NCBI GenBank assembly: GCA_018267955.1
Contig: JAFDXL010000009.1
Coordinates: forward strand, 1,204,717-1,268,716
Direction of reading: 5' to 3'
Length of the DNA stretch: 64,000 nucleotides
Origin: Bacteroidota bacterium
GTDB lineage: Bacteria > Bacteroidota > Bacteroidia > Chitinophagales > Chitinophagaceae
Shown: positions 9,574 to 18,025 of the stretch, one piece after another
Numbering within the stretch: the first letter of the stretch is position 1
How the letters are laid out: every line of letters starts with the position of its first letter
Position numbers and translations under genes: made by a program
Notes under the pieces: generated by a model
Seen by the model: only the letters and a program-made list of their open reading frames with translations
Told to the model about the DNA's origin: nothing
Databases searched by the model: none

Positions 9574-10203
9574 ATGGCTTATATTGTCAAAACGCCATGG
9601 TGGCTCAGAAAGCTTTATGGGAATTTTATATGGAAGATGCCGCCGGGCGATGAGCCTGCCGTGTACCTGACTTTTGATGATGGGCCCCACCCTACCGCTA
9701 CACCATTTGTATTAGACCAACTGAAAAAGTACAATGCAACTGCAACATTCTTCTGTATTGGCAAAAACGTGGTTCAGCATCCGGACATATATAAAAGGAC
9801 AATGAACGAAGGCCACACAACCGGTAACCATACCTACAATCATGTTAATGGCTGGCATACCAAGACGGCGGGCTATTATAAGAATGTACGTAAGGCGGCA
9901 GCACATATCAAAAGCAATCTTTTCCGTCCGCCTTATGGCAGGATAAAGCGCAGCCAGGCCAATATCCTTTTTCGCAGTAATCCTGATCTCCATATATACA
10001 TGTGGGATGTGCTTAGCGGCGATTTTGATACAGAATTATCGGCAGAGGCTTGCCTTGATAATGTTTTAAACAATTTAGAACCAGGATCTATAGTAGTTTT
10101 TCACGATAGTGATAAAGCATGGCCAAGAATGAGCTATGCCTTGCCTAAAGTGCTGGAATACTGTGCCGGTAAAAACTGGGCCGTTCGTGCCCTGCCCCAA
10201 TAA
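9574..10203 (+). CDS. Polysaccharide deacetylase family protein (NodB domain, CE4)
   Basis: A 209-residue metal-dependent deacetylase. Motif 1 is TFDDGPHPT (catalytic Asp and metal Asp), motif 2 is GNHTYNH (metal His pair) and motif 3 is RPPYGR. Motif 4/5 is the WDVLSGDFD and VVFHDS region. All catalytic residues are present, so it should remove N-acetyl groups from peptidoglycan or another surface glycan. ATG at 9574 was chosen because an upstream in-frame start at 9517 lies inside batE and adds a Cys-rich non-homologous tail. It follows batE by 10 bp and is followed by tatD after 2 bp, so it is probably in the same operon. Confidence 0.9.
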   Translation: MAYIVKTPWWLRKLYGNFIWKMPPGDEPAVYLTFDDGPHPTATPFVLDQLKKYNATATFFCIGKNVVQHPDIYKRTMNEGHTTGNHTYNHVNGWHTKTAGYYKNVRKAAAHIKSNLFRPPYGRIKRSQANILFRSNPDLHIYMWDVLSGDFDTELSAEACLDNVLNNLEPGSIVVFHDSDKAWPRMSYALPKVLEYCAGKNWAVRALPQ

Positions 10204-10205
10204 TA

Positions 10206-10973
10206 ATGATGTTTACAGATACGCATACGCATCTATACGACGAGCAACTTACAGCCGAAGAAGATATATTAATACAAAGGGCACTGGATGCAGGTGTTAC
10301 CAAAATGTATATGCCCAATTGCGATAGTGCGACTATTGCTGAAATGATGCGCATCACAAAGAAATTTCCCGACAACTGCTACCCGATGATGGGCCTGCAT
10401 CCATGCTATGTAAAGGAGAATTATGTACAGGAGCTGGCTATTGTAGAAGATTGGCTAAAAAAGGAGAAATTCTATGGAGTCGGAGAAATTGGGCTCGACT
10501 ATTATTGGGATATTACACATGTACCGCAACAGGTTATGGCATTTGAGCAGCAGATAGACTGGGCCTTACAATATGACTTACCAATTATCATCCATAGCAG
10601 GGAATCTACCAAAGACTGCATCAATATCGTTTCCCAAAAGCAAAATGGTAACCTGCGCGGTATATTCCACTGCTTTAGCGGTACGTTGGAAGAAGCAAAG
10701 CAAATAATAGATCTTGGTTTTTATCTCGGTATCGGCGGAGTAGTAACTTTTAAGAAAAGCAGCCTGCCCGATATCATTCAGAACATTGACATCAGCAACC
10801 TGGTGCTGGAAACGGACGCCCCCTACCTGGCACCCGTACCTTACCGCGGCAAACGCAATGAAAGCAGCTATATACCGCTTATTGCAGATAAAATATCAGA
10901 TATCCTGGCGCTACCTGTGGCAGAGGTGGCCCGTATCACAAATGAAAACGCACAAAAAGTTTTCCGTAACTAA
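10206..10973 (+). CDS. TatD family metal-dependent hydrolase
   Basis: A 255-residue TIM-barrel amidohydrolase with the family's metal ligands. DTHTHL lies at the N-terminus, GEIGLDYYWD carries the bridging Glu, and IIHSRES, FHCFSG and LETDAPYLAP supply the remaining His and Asp ligands. TatD proteins are 3'-5' DNases implicated in DNA repair. Despite the name they do not take part in Tat export. The gene starts 2 bp after the deacetylase and ends 32 bp before the tRNA-Ser gene, so it is the last chromosomal protein gene before the inserted element. Confidence 0.92.
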   Translation: MMFTDTHTHLYDEQLTAEEDILIQRALDAGVTKMYMPNCDSATIAEMMRITKKFPDNCYPMMGLHPCYVKENYVQELAIVEDWLKKEKFYGVGEIGLDYYWDITHVPQQVMAFEQQIDWALQYDLPIIIHSRESTKDCINIVSQKQNGNLRGIFHCFSGTLEEAKQIIDLGFYLGIGGVVTFKKSSLPDIIQNIDISNLVLETDAPYLAPVPYRGKRNESSYIPLIADKISDILALPVAEVARITNENAQKVFRN

Positions 10974-10983
10974 AGATATTGCT

Positions 10984-10991
10984 TAGATTTG
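10984..10991 (+). promoter_or_regulatory. -7 promoter element for tRNA-Ser
   Basis: TAGATTTG fits TAnnTTTG exactly, 14 bp before the mature tRNA 5' end, which is the expected place for a tRNA promoter. Confidence 0.6.
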
Positions 10992-11005
10992 CAACCCCTC
11001 GATAC

Positions 11006-11097
11006 GGAGAGATGCTCGAGTGGTTGAAGAGGCACGCCTGGAAAGTGTGTATATCTGTCAAAGGGTATCCAGGGTTCGAATCCCTGTCTCTCCGCCA
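11006..11097 (+). tRNA. tRNA-Ser (anticodon GGA)
   Basis: The acceptor stem GGAGAGA (11006-11012) pairs with TCTCTCC (11087-11093), followed by discriminator G and an encoded CCA (11095-11097). The anticodon stem CACGC/GTGTG encloses loop CTGGAAA, giving anticodon GGA at 11040-11042. A long variable arm and the T-arm CAGGG-TTCGAAT-CCCTG are present, as expected for a serine tRNA. It reads UCC and UCU. Its 3' end is the presumed integration site of the conjugative element that follows. Confidence 0.97.
11068..11097 (+). other. Probable attL: tRNA-Ser T-arm and 3' end used as attachment site
   Basis: Foreign DNA with a tyrosine recombinase gene begins directly after the tRNA 3' end. Many tyrosine-recombinase elements integrate into the T-arm/3' end of tRNA genes and restore the tRNA. 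The exact crossover cannot be fixed because I found no second copy of this sequence in the window, so attR is presumably outside it. This is inference from layout. Confidence 0.55.
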
Positions 11098-11139
11098 AAC
11101 AAAAGTTTCAAAGTCCTTAAAGTATCTTAAAGGCGCATA

Positions 11140-11173
11140 AAACCTGCAAATTTTGTGATTTGCAGGTTTTTTA
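11140..11173 (+). terminator. Strong rho-independent terminator after tRNA-Ser
   Basis: A perfect 12-bp stem, AAACCTGCAAAT (11140-11151) with ATTTGCAGGTTT (11158-11169), has a six-base loop and is followed by a T-run. It would stop tRNA transcription before it enters the element. It sits on the element side of the probable attL. Confidence 0.8.
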
Positions 11174-11218
11174 TTTGTACCTGTACCTTCAAAATTTGCA
11201 AAAACGCTCAAAGTTTCT

Positions 11219-11262
11219 GTGGCAATTTCGTGGCAATCTTAAAGTTTGAAAAAAATTGCCAC
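11219..11262. repeat. GTGGCAAT repeat cluster, candidate recombinase arm sites
   Basis: GTGGCAAT occurs at 11219-11226 and again at 11230-11237, 11 bp apart. Its inverse ATTGCCAC lies at 11255-11262. The cluster is between the attachment site and the integrase gene, where arm-type binding sites of tyrosine recombinases commonly lie. That function is inferred. Confidence 0.4.
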
Positions 11263-11363
11263 AAATAATGATTTAATCAATTGATTATCAACAAGTAAAG
11301 CACATTAACGACTTGATTTAAAGACTCTATAATTCGACATTTAATCATCTTAAAAGTTGAATT

Positions 11364-12731
11364 ATGTTGGAGAGTAGTTTTGGACTTACATTCTTCCTTA
11401 AGAGTCCGCAGAAAAAAATAACCACACACAGGAAGACAGACATAAGATATGTCTACATGAGAATTACAGTTGATGGTATTCCTAAAGAAACATCTACCAA
11501 ACGCAAATGGGATGCTAACCGCTGGGATCAAAAGACAGAAAGAGCAATCGGAAATAAAGAAGATGCACGCGTCTTGAATTTCTTCTTGGATTCAATGGTA
11601 ATGAAAGTGCATCAATGCAAAAGTGACCTTATATACAACGAGCAGACGATCACAACTCAAAAGATCATGGATTATGTTTTGGGCAGAATTGCACCAAAAG
11701 CAAAAGTTCTCGAGGAGTTTCAATTGCACAATGATGAAATGTTAGCATTGGTGCCAAAAGAGTATGCGAAAGGTACACATGAACGATTTGTGACTGCGCG
11801 TTCACATGTTGGGGAGTTTATCAAATTCAAGTATCACGTTGATGATATGGAATTCAGGGAACTGAATTATGAGTTTATCAAAGACTACGAGTTTTATTTG
11901 AAAACTGTCAGGAAATGCAGCAACAATACCACCTTAAAGTACATATCTAATTTTAAGAAAATCATTCTCAGGGCAATTGATAAAGAGATCATCGTTGCCG
12001 ATCCGTTCAAAAGGTTCAAGGGCAAGAAAACAAAGCTTATGAAAAAACCCCTGAGCATGCAGCAGTTAACTATTCTTGAAAATCATCAATTCTCAACCCC
12101 GCGTTTGGCAACAGTCAGAGATATTTTCATATTTCAATGTTATACAGGCCTTGCTTATATTGATGCATTTAATTTAAAGAAATCGGATATAAAAACAGGT
12201 ATTGACGGAGAGCAATGGATCATTTCGGCAAGACAAAAAACAGGCAGTCCAATTAATATACCTCTGTTGCCAAAAGCAGTGGAAATCATGGAAAAATATA
12301 GGCATCATCCTATATGTCTAAAACGAGGTTCGGTACTGCCAGTGAGTTCCAATCAAAAAATGAATGAATACCTGAAAGAAATTGCGGACTTGTGTCAACT
12401 GGATTGTACACTTAATACGCACAAAGCAAGACGTACATTTGGCAGTACTGTAACATTAAATAACCATGTACCTATCCATGTTGTAAAAGAAATGCTCGGC
12501 CATCATTCTGTTAAGCAAACAGAAGAATATGCACTCACAGAAGAACAGGCTATAGGCCGGGAAATGCAGGAATTGAAGAACAGGCTGAACAAAAAGGAAA
12601 TAAACAATCCTGATCTTTCATCGGATACAATTTTAAGACTTGAAGCGGAGATACAGGAATTAAAAAAGCAGCTTGCCAAGCAAAATAGCGACCGATCTTC
12701 ATTTCCTAATCAATACACAAGTGTTGCATAA
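11364..12731 (+). CDS. Tyrosine recombinase (ICE integrase)
   Basis: A 455-residue site-specific recombinase. The N-terminal arm-binding domain covers about residues 1-110, the SAM-like core-binding domain about 115-215, and the catalytic domain about 225-395. Visible active-site residues are Lys292 (QKTG), H353-x-x-R356 (HKARRTF), His380 (LGHHS) and the nucleophile Tyr389 (EEYA). The usual first catalytic Arg is replaced: the motif reads TGLAYID (261-267) with Ala264. IntDOT of CTnDOT also lacks this Arg, so the enzyme is probably still active. A coiled, Lys/Glu-rich tail follows residue 395. Its position beside the tRNA marks the left end of the element. Confidence 0.92.
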   Translation: MLESSFGLTFFLKSPQKKITTHRKTDIRYVYMRITVDGIPKETSTKRKWDANRWDQKTERAIGNKEDARVLNFFLDSMVMKVHQCKSDLIYNEQTITTQKIMDYVLGRIAPKAKVLEEFQLHNDEMLALVPKEYAKGTHERFVTARSHVGEFIKFKYHVDDMEFRELNYEFIKDYEFYLKTVRKCSNNTTLKYISNFKKIILRAIDKEIIVADPFKRFKGKKTKLMKKPLSMQQLTILENHQFSTPRLATVRDIFIFQCYTGLAYIDAFNLKKSDIKTGIDGEQWIISARQKTGSPINIPLLPKAVEIMEKYRHHPICLKRGSVLPVSSNQKMNEYLKEIADLCQLDCTLNTHKARRTFGSTVTLNNHVPIHVVKEMLGHHSVKQTEEYALTEEQAIGREMQELKNRLNKKEINNPDLSSDTILRLEAEIQELKKQLAKQNSDRSSFPNQYTSVA

Positions 12732-12770
12732 AGAGAAAATATTAAGACCATAATGATACACACTATGGTC

Positions 12771-13052
12771 TTATACTAAAATTTCAATTTCACTTTTGTA
12801 ACCCGGATGATATGACGGTGTATATTTTATATACCCCATTTGTTGTAAGTCTTTGAAATATTTGTGATAGGTTGGCAAAGTAGCTATGTGTGACAGTGAC
12901 ATGATCTTACTTCTGCTTACCTTAATTGTTTTTCTCTGACCTTGCCGGTAACCTAAATACAGGATGGCAGTTAATATAGCGAAGTGCCAAACCGTCAACC
13001 TCTGGTCTTTTTCAAACAAGGATAGATATATCGATAATTCTGCCAGGCTCAT
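12771..13052 (-). CDS. Small winged-helix-like protein, paralogue of the 13364 gene
   Basis: A 93-residue protein of unknown function. It shares a pattern with the product of 13364-13651: a helical start, then KIMSLSHIATLPTYHKYFKDL, then GYIKYTPSYHPGYKSEIEI. The shared core (IM..A.I....TYHK..K.L...GYI.Y.PS) resembles a winged helix with the 'wing' at the C-terminus. It is the last gene of a minus-strand cluster that converges on the integrase. It may regulate excision or transfer. That is inference from location. Confidence 0.65.
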   Translation of the reverse strand: MSLAELSIYLSLFEKDQRLTVWHFAILTAILYLGYRQGQRKTIKVSRSKIMSLSHIATLPTYHKYFKDLQQMGYIKYTPSYHPGYKSEIEILV

Positions 13053-13062
13053 TGCTTATCAG

Positions 13063-13326
13063 TTACTCATTGAACAAAGCCTGCAAGTCGCTTTTGTTAT
13101 AGTAATAAGAACCAAGAATCTTCTTGTAACGAACCTTTCCTGTTATCCTTAAATTCTGCAACGAGCCTGCAGACATATCCATTAGCTTTCGCACAGCTTT
13201 GCTCTTTAACCATTCAGGATGTATGTCCTGGTTTTCGCAAGTAATCTTTTCAAGCAATTTTTGTATGTCATTCATCAAAAGCATACCGAACTGCCGTAAA
13301 TCGTCTTTTGTTACTGCATCTTCCAT
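13063..13326 (-). CDS. Helix-turn-helix protein, probable excisionase or regulator
   Basis: An 87-residue protein. The N-terminal half is helical and the C-terminal half (WLKSKAVRKLMDMSAGSLQNLR followed by KVRYKKILGSYYYNKSDLQAL) has the MerR/excisionase-like helix-turn-helix layout, ending in the usual YY.KSDL element. Small proteins of this type beside Bacteroidetes ICE integrases act as excision factors or regulators. It is 10 bp from its downstream neighbour in the same strand. Confidence 0.75.
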   Translation of the reverse strand: MEDAVTKDDLRQFGMLLMNDIQKLLEKITCENQDIHPEWLKSKAVRKLMDMSAGSLQNLRITGKVRYKKILGSYYYNKSDLQALFNE

Positions 13327-13363
13327 TTCTATCTCACTTTAGTTGATTCATTGTTAATCCAAT

Positions 13364-13651
13364 TCAATCGACAGGAAAATAAATCCTGCTTGCCTGGTTA
13401 CGTTTAAAGGAAGGTATATAATGGATGTATCCATACGCACTTAGTTCCTTGATGCATTTATGATAGGTTATAGGAGCTGATATTTTTGCGATCCTCATGA
13501 TCTCATGGCCAAATACCTGGATGGGATTTGCGAAGTCACAGTCAATCCTGTATTGCAGCAAAGCAGCGTAAATGCCGATATGTGTAATACTGATGCGGCC
13601 ATCATCGCGGATAGCCGAAAAGAAATCGCTTAACATCTTTAACTGATCCAT
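13364..13651 (-). CDS. Small winged-helix-like protein, paralogue of the 12771 gene
   Basis: A 95-residue protein from ATG at 13651. A TTG-initiated form to 13669 would overlap the upstream gene by four bases. The core IMRIAKISAPITYHKCIKELSAYGYIHYIPS matches its paralogue on the other side of the excisionase-like gene. A lone pair of such paralogues bracketing the HTH gene suggests a duplicated regulatory module. Function is unknown. Confidence 0.65.
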   Translation of the reverse strand: MDQLKMLSDFFSAIRDDGRISITHIGIYAALLQYRIDCDFANPIQVFGHEIMRIAKISAPITYHKCIKELSAYGYIHYIPSFKRNQASRIYFPVD

Positions 13652-13665
13652 TATTATTACATTGA

Positions 13666-14418
13666 TCAAGGCATACTATACGTAATGAGGTCATAGGCAT
13701 AAGCGCTGCAATCAGCAGCATATGCTACATTATTGCCACTCACAATTGCCCCACCGATATCACTTGTCGTTGCGGCAATCCATCTCACGATATGTTTAAT
13801 GCTAAAGGCCGTTCCTTGAAGGGGCTCTTTGAAAACATCCATCCAGTAATAAATGGAGAACCTCGCAATAGACGTTATCCTGAGAATGGCTTCACTATCT
13901 TCTAAAGGCAATAAATTATCCTGTATTACTCCGTTTTCAAAATCACCAATGGCATTTTTAATAGCAGGATAGCTTGTGTTGCCATTTGAAAGTTTATTGA
14001 TCATTTGCATCAATGAATCCAGCTTTAATTTCACCATCTCATCGTAAGAACTGCCGGCGATAACATCCTGTATATCTGTATTGCTTTCATTTACGGCGCT
14101 GCTAACAGTTGCAAATACGGATGCAGGCAAATCCACGCCATATAATTGTTTATAAAATTGCATTACATATTGTGTTGAAGTATTTGCATCAGGGGCCGTA
14201 TTGCCTTTACAACCTAATACATAAGCGACGATGCGATTATGCAGGCACCCTACACTATCGTAAGGATTAAGCAGGTTTTCAGGCGCTGACATGATTGTAA
14301 TTGAGTTTGCATTACCAACGTTAACGCTCTGTGATATTGCGACATTCATATTATCTTCTTTTTTACATGAAACGAAAACCGAGATCATCATGGTCATTAT
14401 TATTATTTGTTTGTTCAT
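13666..14418 (-). CDS. Putative lipoprotein, unknown function
   Basis: About 250 residues from ATG at 14418. A form reaching 14478 adds a basic stretch before the signal and is less likely. The signal peptide ends in a lipobox-like VSCKKE, so it should be lipid-anchored. The mature region is mostly helical and contains two further cysteines (GCLHN, GCKGN). It lies at the downstream end of the transfer operon. Lipoproteins here could affect entry exclusion or envelope attachment, but nothing in the sequence proves it. Confidence 0.65.
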   Translation of the reverse strand: MNKQIIIMTMMISVFVSCKKEDNMNVAISQSVNVGNANSITIMSAPENLLNPYDSVGCLHNRIVAYVLGCKGNTAPDANTSTQYVMQFYKQLYGVDLPASVFATVSSAVNESNTDIQDVIAGSSYDEMVKLKLDSLMQMINKLSNGNTSYPAIKNAIGDFENGVIQDNLLPLEDSEAILRITSIARFSIYYWMDVFKEPLQGTAFSIKHIVRWIAATTSDIGGAIVSGNNVAYAADCSAYAYDLITYSMP

Positions 14419-14493
14419 TTTGTTTGCTTTCAGTCGTGAGTGGGTTTGTATAAAATTCCGTCGCTCGATAATAAGCAACGGGCAGATCAGCTT

Positions 14494-15297
14494 TTAGCTG
14501 ATCTTTTGCCTGTTCCTTTTTTTCTTAGATGCTGAAGGAACCTCCGGGCCATCATCTTCTGCAGGCGATTGCTTTTCTTTTTTATTGTCCTGTTTAACAG
14601 ATTTCGATTCGCCTTCAGACTGCTGTTCGCTTTTCGCCTGGCGGGTATCGATCCTTTGCATATTGCCGTCATAAATATTGATGGTCTTGAACTGGGGATT
14701 GGCTTCGATATATTGTTTCTGGTTGGTGCCGTTGATCTGAAACGTGGCCGATTGCAGGTTGCCTTTCTTCAACGAATCCATCAGGCTTTCTTTAAACTCA
14801 GCATTTGTCAGTTCCCGGATAGGATGTTTGGACAATACCGCTTCCAGGTCATATCCATAATTCTGGTGATAGTGCTTCAGTTTAAAATTGCCGTTATCAT
14901 CACTCTGCTTGAAGTCCATTTGTATCCATGCATTATATACTTGCCCCTCCTTACCGGTCAGGTCTTTGTTCACAGACCGTCCTTCCATCAGGTTATAGGC
15001 TTCTTTCAGCGTGATATTGTTTCCTTTGTTGATATAAAAGGTTTGTTCCATTTTTTCAGCAGCGCCTTCTTTTTGCAAGGCTACCTGGTAAGAATTTAAA
15101 AAGTACATATCACTTTGTTTGGACTGGCTGAAATTCAATGTAGCTGTTACCGTATCGTCACCGTATTTGGTTTGATGCTGCAATTTGAATTCCGGTTTGC
15201 CTTCTTCTATTTTCTGCTTCAGTTCGTTTTCCAAACCTTCACCAAAGCCGGTATATTTTACCTGTTCTTTCAGGTATTCAAAATTTTTCTGGTTCAT
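14494..15297 (-). CDS. ICE-associated hydrophilic protein, unknown function
   Basis: A 267-residue soluble protein. The first 215 residues form an ordered domain (LEYLKEQVKYTGFGEG-like start, VYNAWIQMDF, GYDLEAVLSKHPIRELTNAEFKESLMDSLKKG). The last 50 are a charged, low-complexity tail rich in Lys, Glu, Gln and Ser. It resembles the repeated domain of DUF3945-type proteins in Bacteroidetes mobile elements, but I cannot confirm the family. It follows traN by 59 bp and is probably expressed with it. Confidence 0.65.
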   Translation of the reverse strand: MNQKNFEYLKEQVKYTGFGEGLENELKQKIEEGKPEFKLQHQTKYGDDTVTATLNFSQSKQSDMYFLNSYQVALQKEGAAEKMEQTFYINKGNNITLKEAYNLMEGRSVNKDLTGKEGQVYNAWIQMDFKQSDDNGNFKLKHYHQNYGYDLEAVLSKHPIRELTNAEFKESLMDSLKKGNLQSATFQINGTNQKQYIEANPQFKTINIYDGNMQRIDTRQAKSEQQSEGESKSVKQDNKKEKQSPAEDDGPEVPSASKKKRNRQKIS

Positions 15298-15356
15298 GAT
15301 CTTTTTGTTTTTGAATGTTATTTAAATGGATGATCGTTGTTTATGGAGACAGGCGC

Positions 15357-16196
15357 TTAGTTTATTGAAATGACTTTTAGCAGGTCCCTGTTCTTTATAT
15401 GCAGTTCCATATGCCTGCCACCATTTTTCTCCATGAGTTGGATAGCGAGGTACTTTTTATCGGGAATAGTAAACTTCGGTACTGCAAAGACGATGGTTTG
15501 ATCTGTGGCCCTTGTGACTTTGTTTGTATTATTGGACACATGGACAGGCTGTATCTCTATTTCCTGTGTAGCGGTGCGTTTCGCCTTTTTCTGATCGCGG
15601 ATATAAAAGCGCAACTGGTCTATATCATAGTCTACATTGGTTTCGTTGGTAATGCGGAAGCGCAGGTACATAATTTCATCATGGATAAACAGCCCGTCCA
15701 TCCGGAACCGGATACCATAACTGTGATCTTTGACTCCTCTCAGCCTTGCTTTCGATATGGCGGCTATGCCTGCATACTGCTCCATTTCTTTTGTATTGAT
15801 ATTCCCTGCAAGGACAGCTACTGCGCTTTTAGGTGCTGCGTCCGCCAATGAAAGGCTTAACCCGGATGGTTGACTGGCATAGTCAACCATGAAGGATGTT
15901 AACTTGCCGTCAGCCGTAATAACTGAAAGGTTCGTTTCCGGGAAACTATCCCTCGCTGCTTTTAGCTGGAGTATATTTTCTACTCCTTTTGCTTTTTGCG
16001 CCAATACATCCCTGCTGCCACGGTCTACGCTGATGATCGCATAAGGAAAGATAATATTGGTGGTCATGGTATAAGAAATAGCCACATGATAAGGCGTTAT
16101 CACCGTCAATTGTTGTTCATGGAGATATTGGGCCTGCGCATTTACAATGCCGCATATCAGAAATCCCGTTAGCATTACTACACTGATCTTTTTCAT
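15357..16196 (-). CDS. traN: Conjugative transposon protein TraN
   Basis: A 279-residue exported protein (signal peptide ending NAQAQ). The beta-rich body contains TTNIIFPYAIISVDRGSRD and RFRITNETNVDYDIDQLRFYIRDQKKAKR. These match the DUF4138/TraN family, the VirB9-like outer part of the Bacteroidetes type IV secretion channel. It follows traM by 26 bp in the conserved traM-traN order. Confidence 0.88.
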   Translation of the reverse strand: MKKISVVMLTGFLICGIVNAQAQYLHEQQLTVITPYHVAISYTMTTNIIFPYAIISVDRGSRDVLAQKAKGVENILQLKAARDSFPETNLSVITADGKLTSFMVDYASQPSGLSLSLADAAPKSAVAVLAGNINTKEMEQYAGIAAISKARLRGVKDHSYGIRFRMDGLFIHDEIMYLRFRITNETNVDYDIDQLRFYIRDQKKAKRTATQEIEIQPVHVSNNTNKVTRATDQTIVFAVPKFTIPDKKYLAIQLMEKNGGRHMELHIKNRDLLKVISIN

Positions 16197-16222
16197 CTCT
16201 GGAATTTTTAAATGATTAATAT

Positions 16223-17533
16223 TTAGTTGGATGTCTCTTGTTTTTGCTTTTCGTCGCGCAACAATACCTGGTAACCTGCCTTCACGGTCACTTTTATAAG
16301 CTTTACCTTTTTTGAGAACAATGTCTTGGCAGCTTCGATGCCCGCACCTGCAGCCTGGGCCTGCCAGGATGGGTCAAGGCTGGTTAAGCCAATGGTTTGC
16401 ATGGAACGGTCTGCGGATTGTTTGGCGACATCTCTTGTGATAGCGCCGGGTATATATATCCCATTCAGTCCATCCATATCATATACCGATAATTCAACGG
16501 GGAACAGGGAATTATGATAACGTACGCTATTGATCTTAACATTCAACCGTTCGCCGTTCAGCGAAGCGGTGCCGAACAGGAAATTACCTTTCGGGATAAG
16601 TACTCCGTTAATGAAGACATCGTTCATTAACCTTAATTTTACGGTAGAGCCGTCTACGATGGTTTGAGTTTCATGTACCACGGCTTGAATAGCATTCGGT
16701 GCGTCTGCTGCTGTGTTCGTATCATCAAGCGCATAAAACCCATTGCGCTCACCACCTGGTATAGCATCATTATGAAGCAGGGAGATATTATCATCATTTG
16801 GCTTTGCCATAACTGCCAGTACTTGTCCTTTTCTTTTTTGAGAGGCCTGCTTTAATTGTTCTTCTATACGTTCCGGGTGCTGCACATCAAGTATTTTATC
16901 TAACATACCATCCAGTTGCTGCATTTCGGGATCATTTGTTACAGGCTGGTTCATCGTATGCATCATTTGTTCCAGCCGGTCTATATCGGACGAATTCATC
17001 GCTCCGCTATTGTTATCACCCGGCATGCTTTCGGGAACTGTACCATTATTGCTGTAATCGTTTGGCGGCGTAAGCGGCTTATTGATCTCACTATTCAGAT
17101 CAGAGAGCTTCTGATAAATTCTGTCTACCTTAGGATCTGTATCATGCCTTCCATACAGGGATGTGTTCAGCCCTTTTGTGTACGTGGGTTCCGGCAGCAG
17201 GTCGTTTTGTTCCAATAAAATACTGTCCGTATCCGCTGCGTTCATATCCCGGTAGTTCGGATCATTTTTCCTGAGCTCTTCGAACTTTGCCGAGTCTTCC
17301 TGTGCCAGGTCATAATAGCTCATCTTGTCCATCGGTTTGTCATCCTTTATATGGGCATCGGGCAGGTCAATATTGATGCCTTTCTGTTCTCTTGTTTGTG
17401 CCGCTACAGCCTGCGCATTTCCTCCGCCCAGCGCCCAGAAGATCACCGTGATGAACGGCAATACAAGCAAGGGCAACACCAGCAGGAATTTGCGCTGCCG
17501 GATCATCTTTGGGGTCATTTCCTTCTTCTTCAT
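16223..17533 (-). CDS. traM: Conjugative transposon protein TraM
   Basis: A 436-residue protein with a short cytoplasmic start, one membrane helix (FLLVLPLLVLPFITVIFWALGG, near residues 15-36), a long Asp/Asn-rich periplasmic linker and a C-terminal beta domain. The C-terminal domain contains VKLRLMNDVFINGVLIPKGN, the VirB10-like fold of TraM. It forms the inner-to-outer membrane bridge of the mating channel. It sits between the TraL-position gene (2 bp) and traN, as in other Bacteroidetes ICEs. Confidence 0.88.
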   Translation of the reverse strand: MKKKEMTPKMIRQRKFLLVLPLLVLPFITVIFWALGGGNAQAVAAQTREQKGINIDLPDAHIKDDKPMDKMSYYDLAQEDSAKFEELRKNDPNYRDMNAADTDSILLEQNDLLPEPTYTKGLNTSLYGRHDTDPKVDRIYQKLSDLNSEINKPLTPPNDYSNNGTVPESMPGDNNSGAMNSSDIDRLEQMMHTMNQPVTNDPEMQQLDGMLDKILDVQHPERIEEQLKQASQKRKGQVLAVMAKPNDDNISLLHNDAIPGGERNGFYALDDTNTAADAPNAIQAVVHETQTIVDGSTVKLRLMNDVFINGVLIPKGNFLFGTASLNGERLNVKINSVRYHNSLFPVELSVYDMDGLNGIYIPGAITRDVAKQSADRSMQTIGLTSLDPSWQAQAAGAGIEAAKTLFSKKVKLIKVTVKAGYQVLLRDEKQKQETSN

Positions 17534-17535
17534 AT

Positions 17536-18015
17536 TTATTTTCGTTTTAGCTGTTGATAATAATTTTCAATACTCTGCACACTGTCCGATAAACCAGGAC
17601 GATGCATCATAATGCTGTCATAAACAGGCTTACCCGAATGGCTTCTTGCGAGGCTATCCATATATGCCCTGAAGTTTTTAATGCGGCTATAGCCGGTGTC
17701 AGTTATTGGGGAAGCTGCTGCAGCCACGTCACCGGTTTCGTTGATATGGGCGGGTGTTCTTATGGGAGTAACTGCGATGCTTTTGCTACCTTTTGATATG
17801 AATGCATCTATTGCCAGGTAAATGCTATATCCACCTGCCGTGAGGACGAACAATGCCAACAGCAGCTTCCATGTTTTGCGTGAAAATCTTTGCGTACGCT
17901 TTGTCATCCATTTTGCCCATTTTGTTTGCAAATGCGCAAATGCCGCCTGCGTTATACCGGGAATCAGGCCGGGATGCACCTTTTTCGCTTTCTTTCTTTT
18001 CAATAAAAATTTCAT
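17536..18015 (-). CDS. Membrane protein in the TraL position
   Basis: A 159-residue protein with a basic N-terminal 50 residues (many Lys/Arg/Trp), one membrane helix (LLLALFVLTAGGYSIYLAIDAF) and a periplasmic tail. Size, topology and position between traK and traM fit TraL, although TraL proteins vary greatly in sequence. It starts 10 bp after traK and ends 2 bp before traM. Confidence 0.7.
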   Translation of the reverse strand: MKFLLKRKKAKKVHPGLIPGITQAAFAHLQTKWAKWMTKRTQRFSRKTWKLLLALFVLTAGGYSIYLAIDAFISKGSKSIAVTPIRTPAHINETGDVAAAASPITDTGYSRIKNFRAYMDSLARSHSGKPVYDSIMMHRPGLSDSVQSIENYYQQLKRK

Positions 18016-18025
18016 AGCCTATGTT

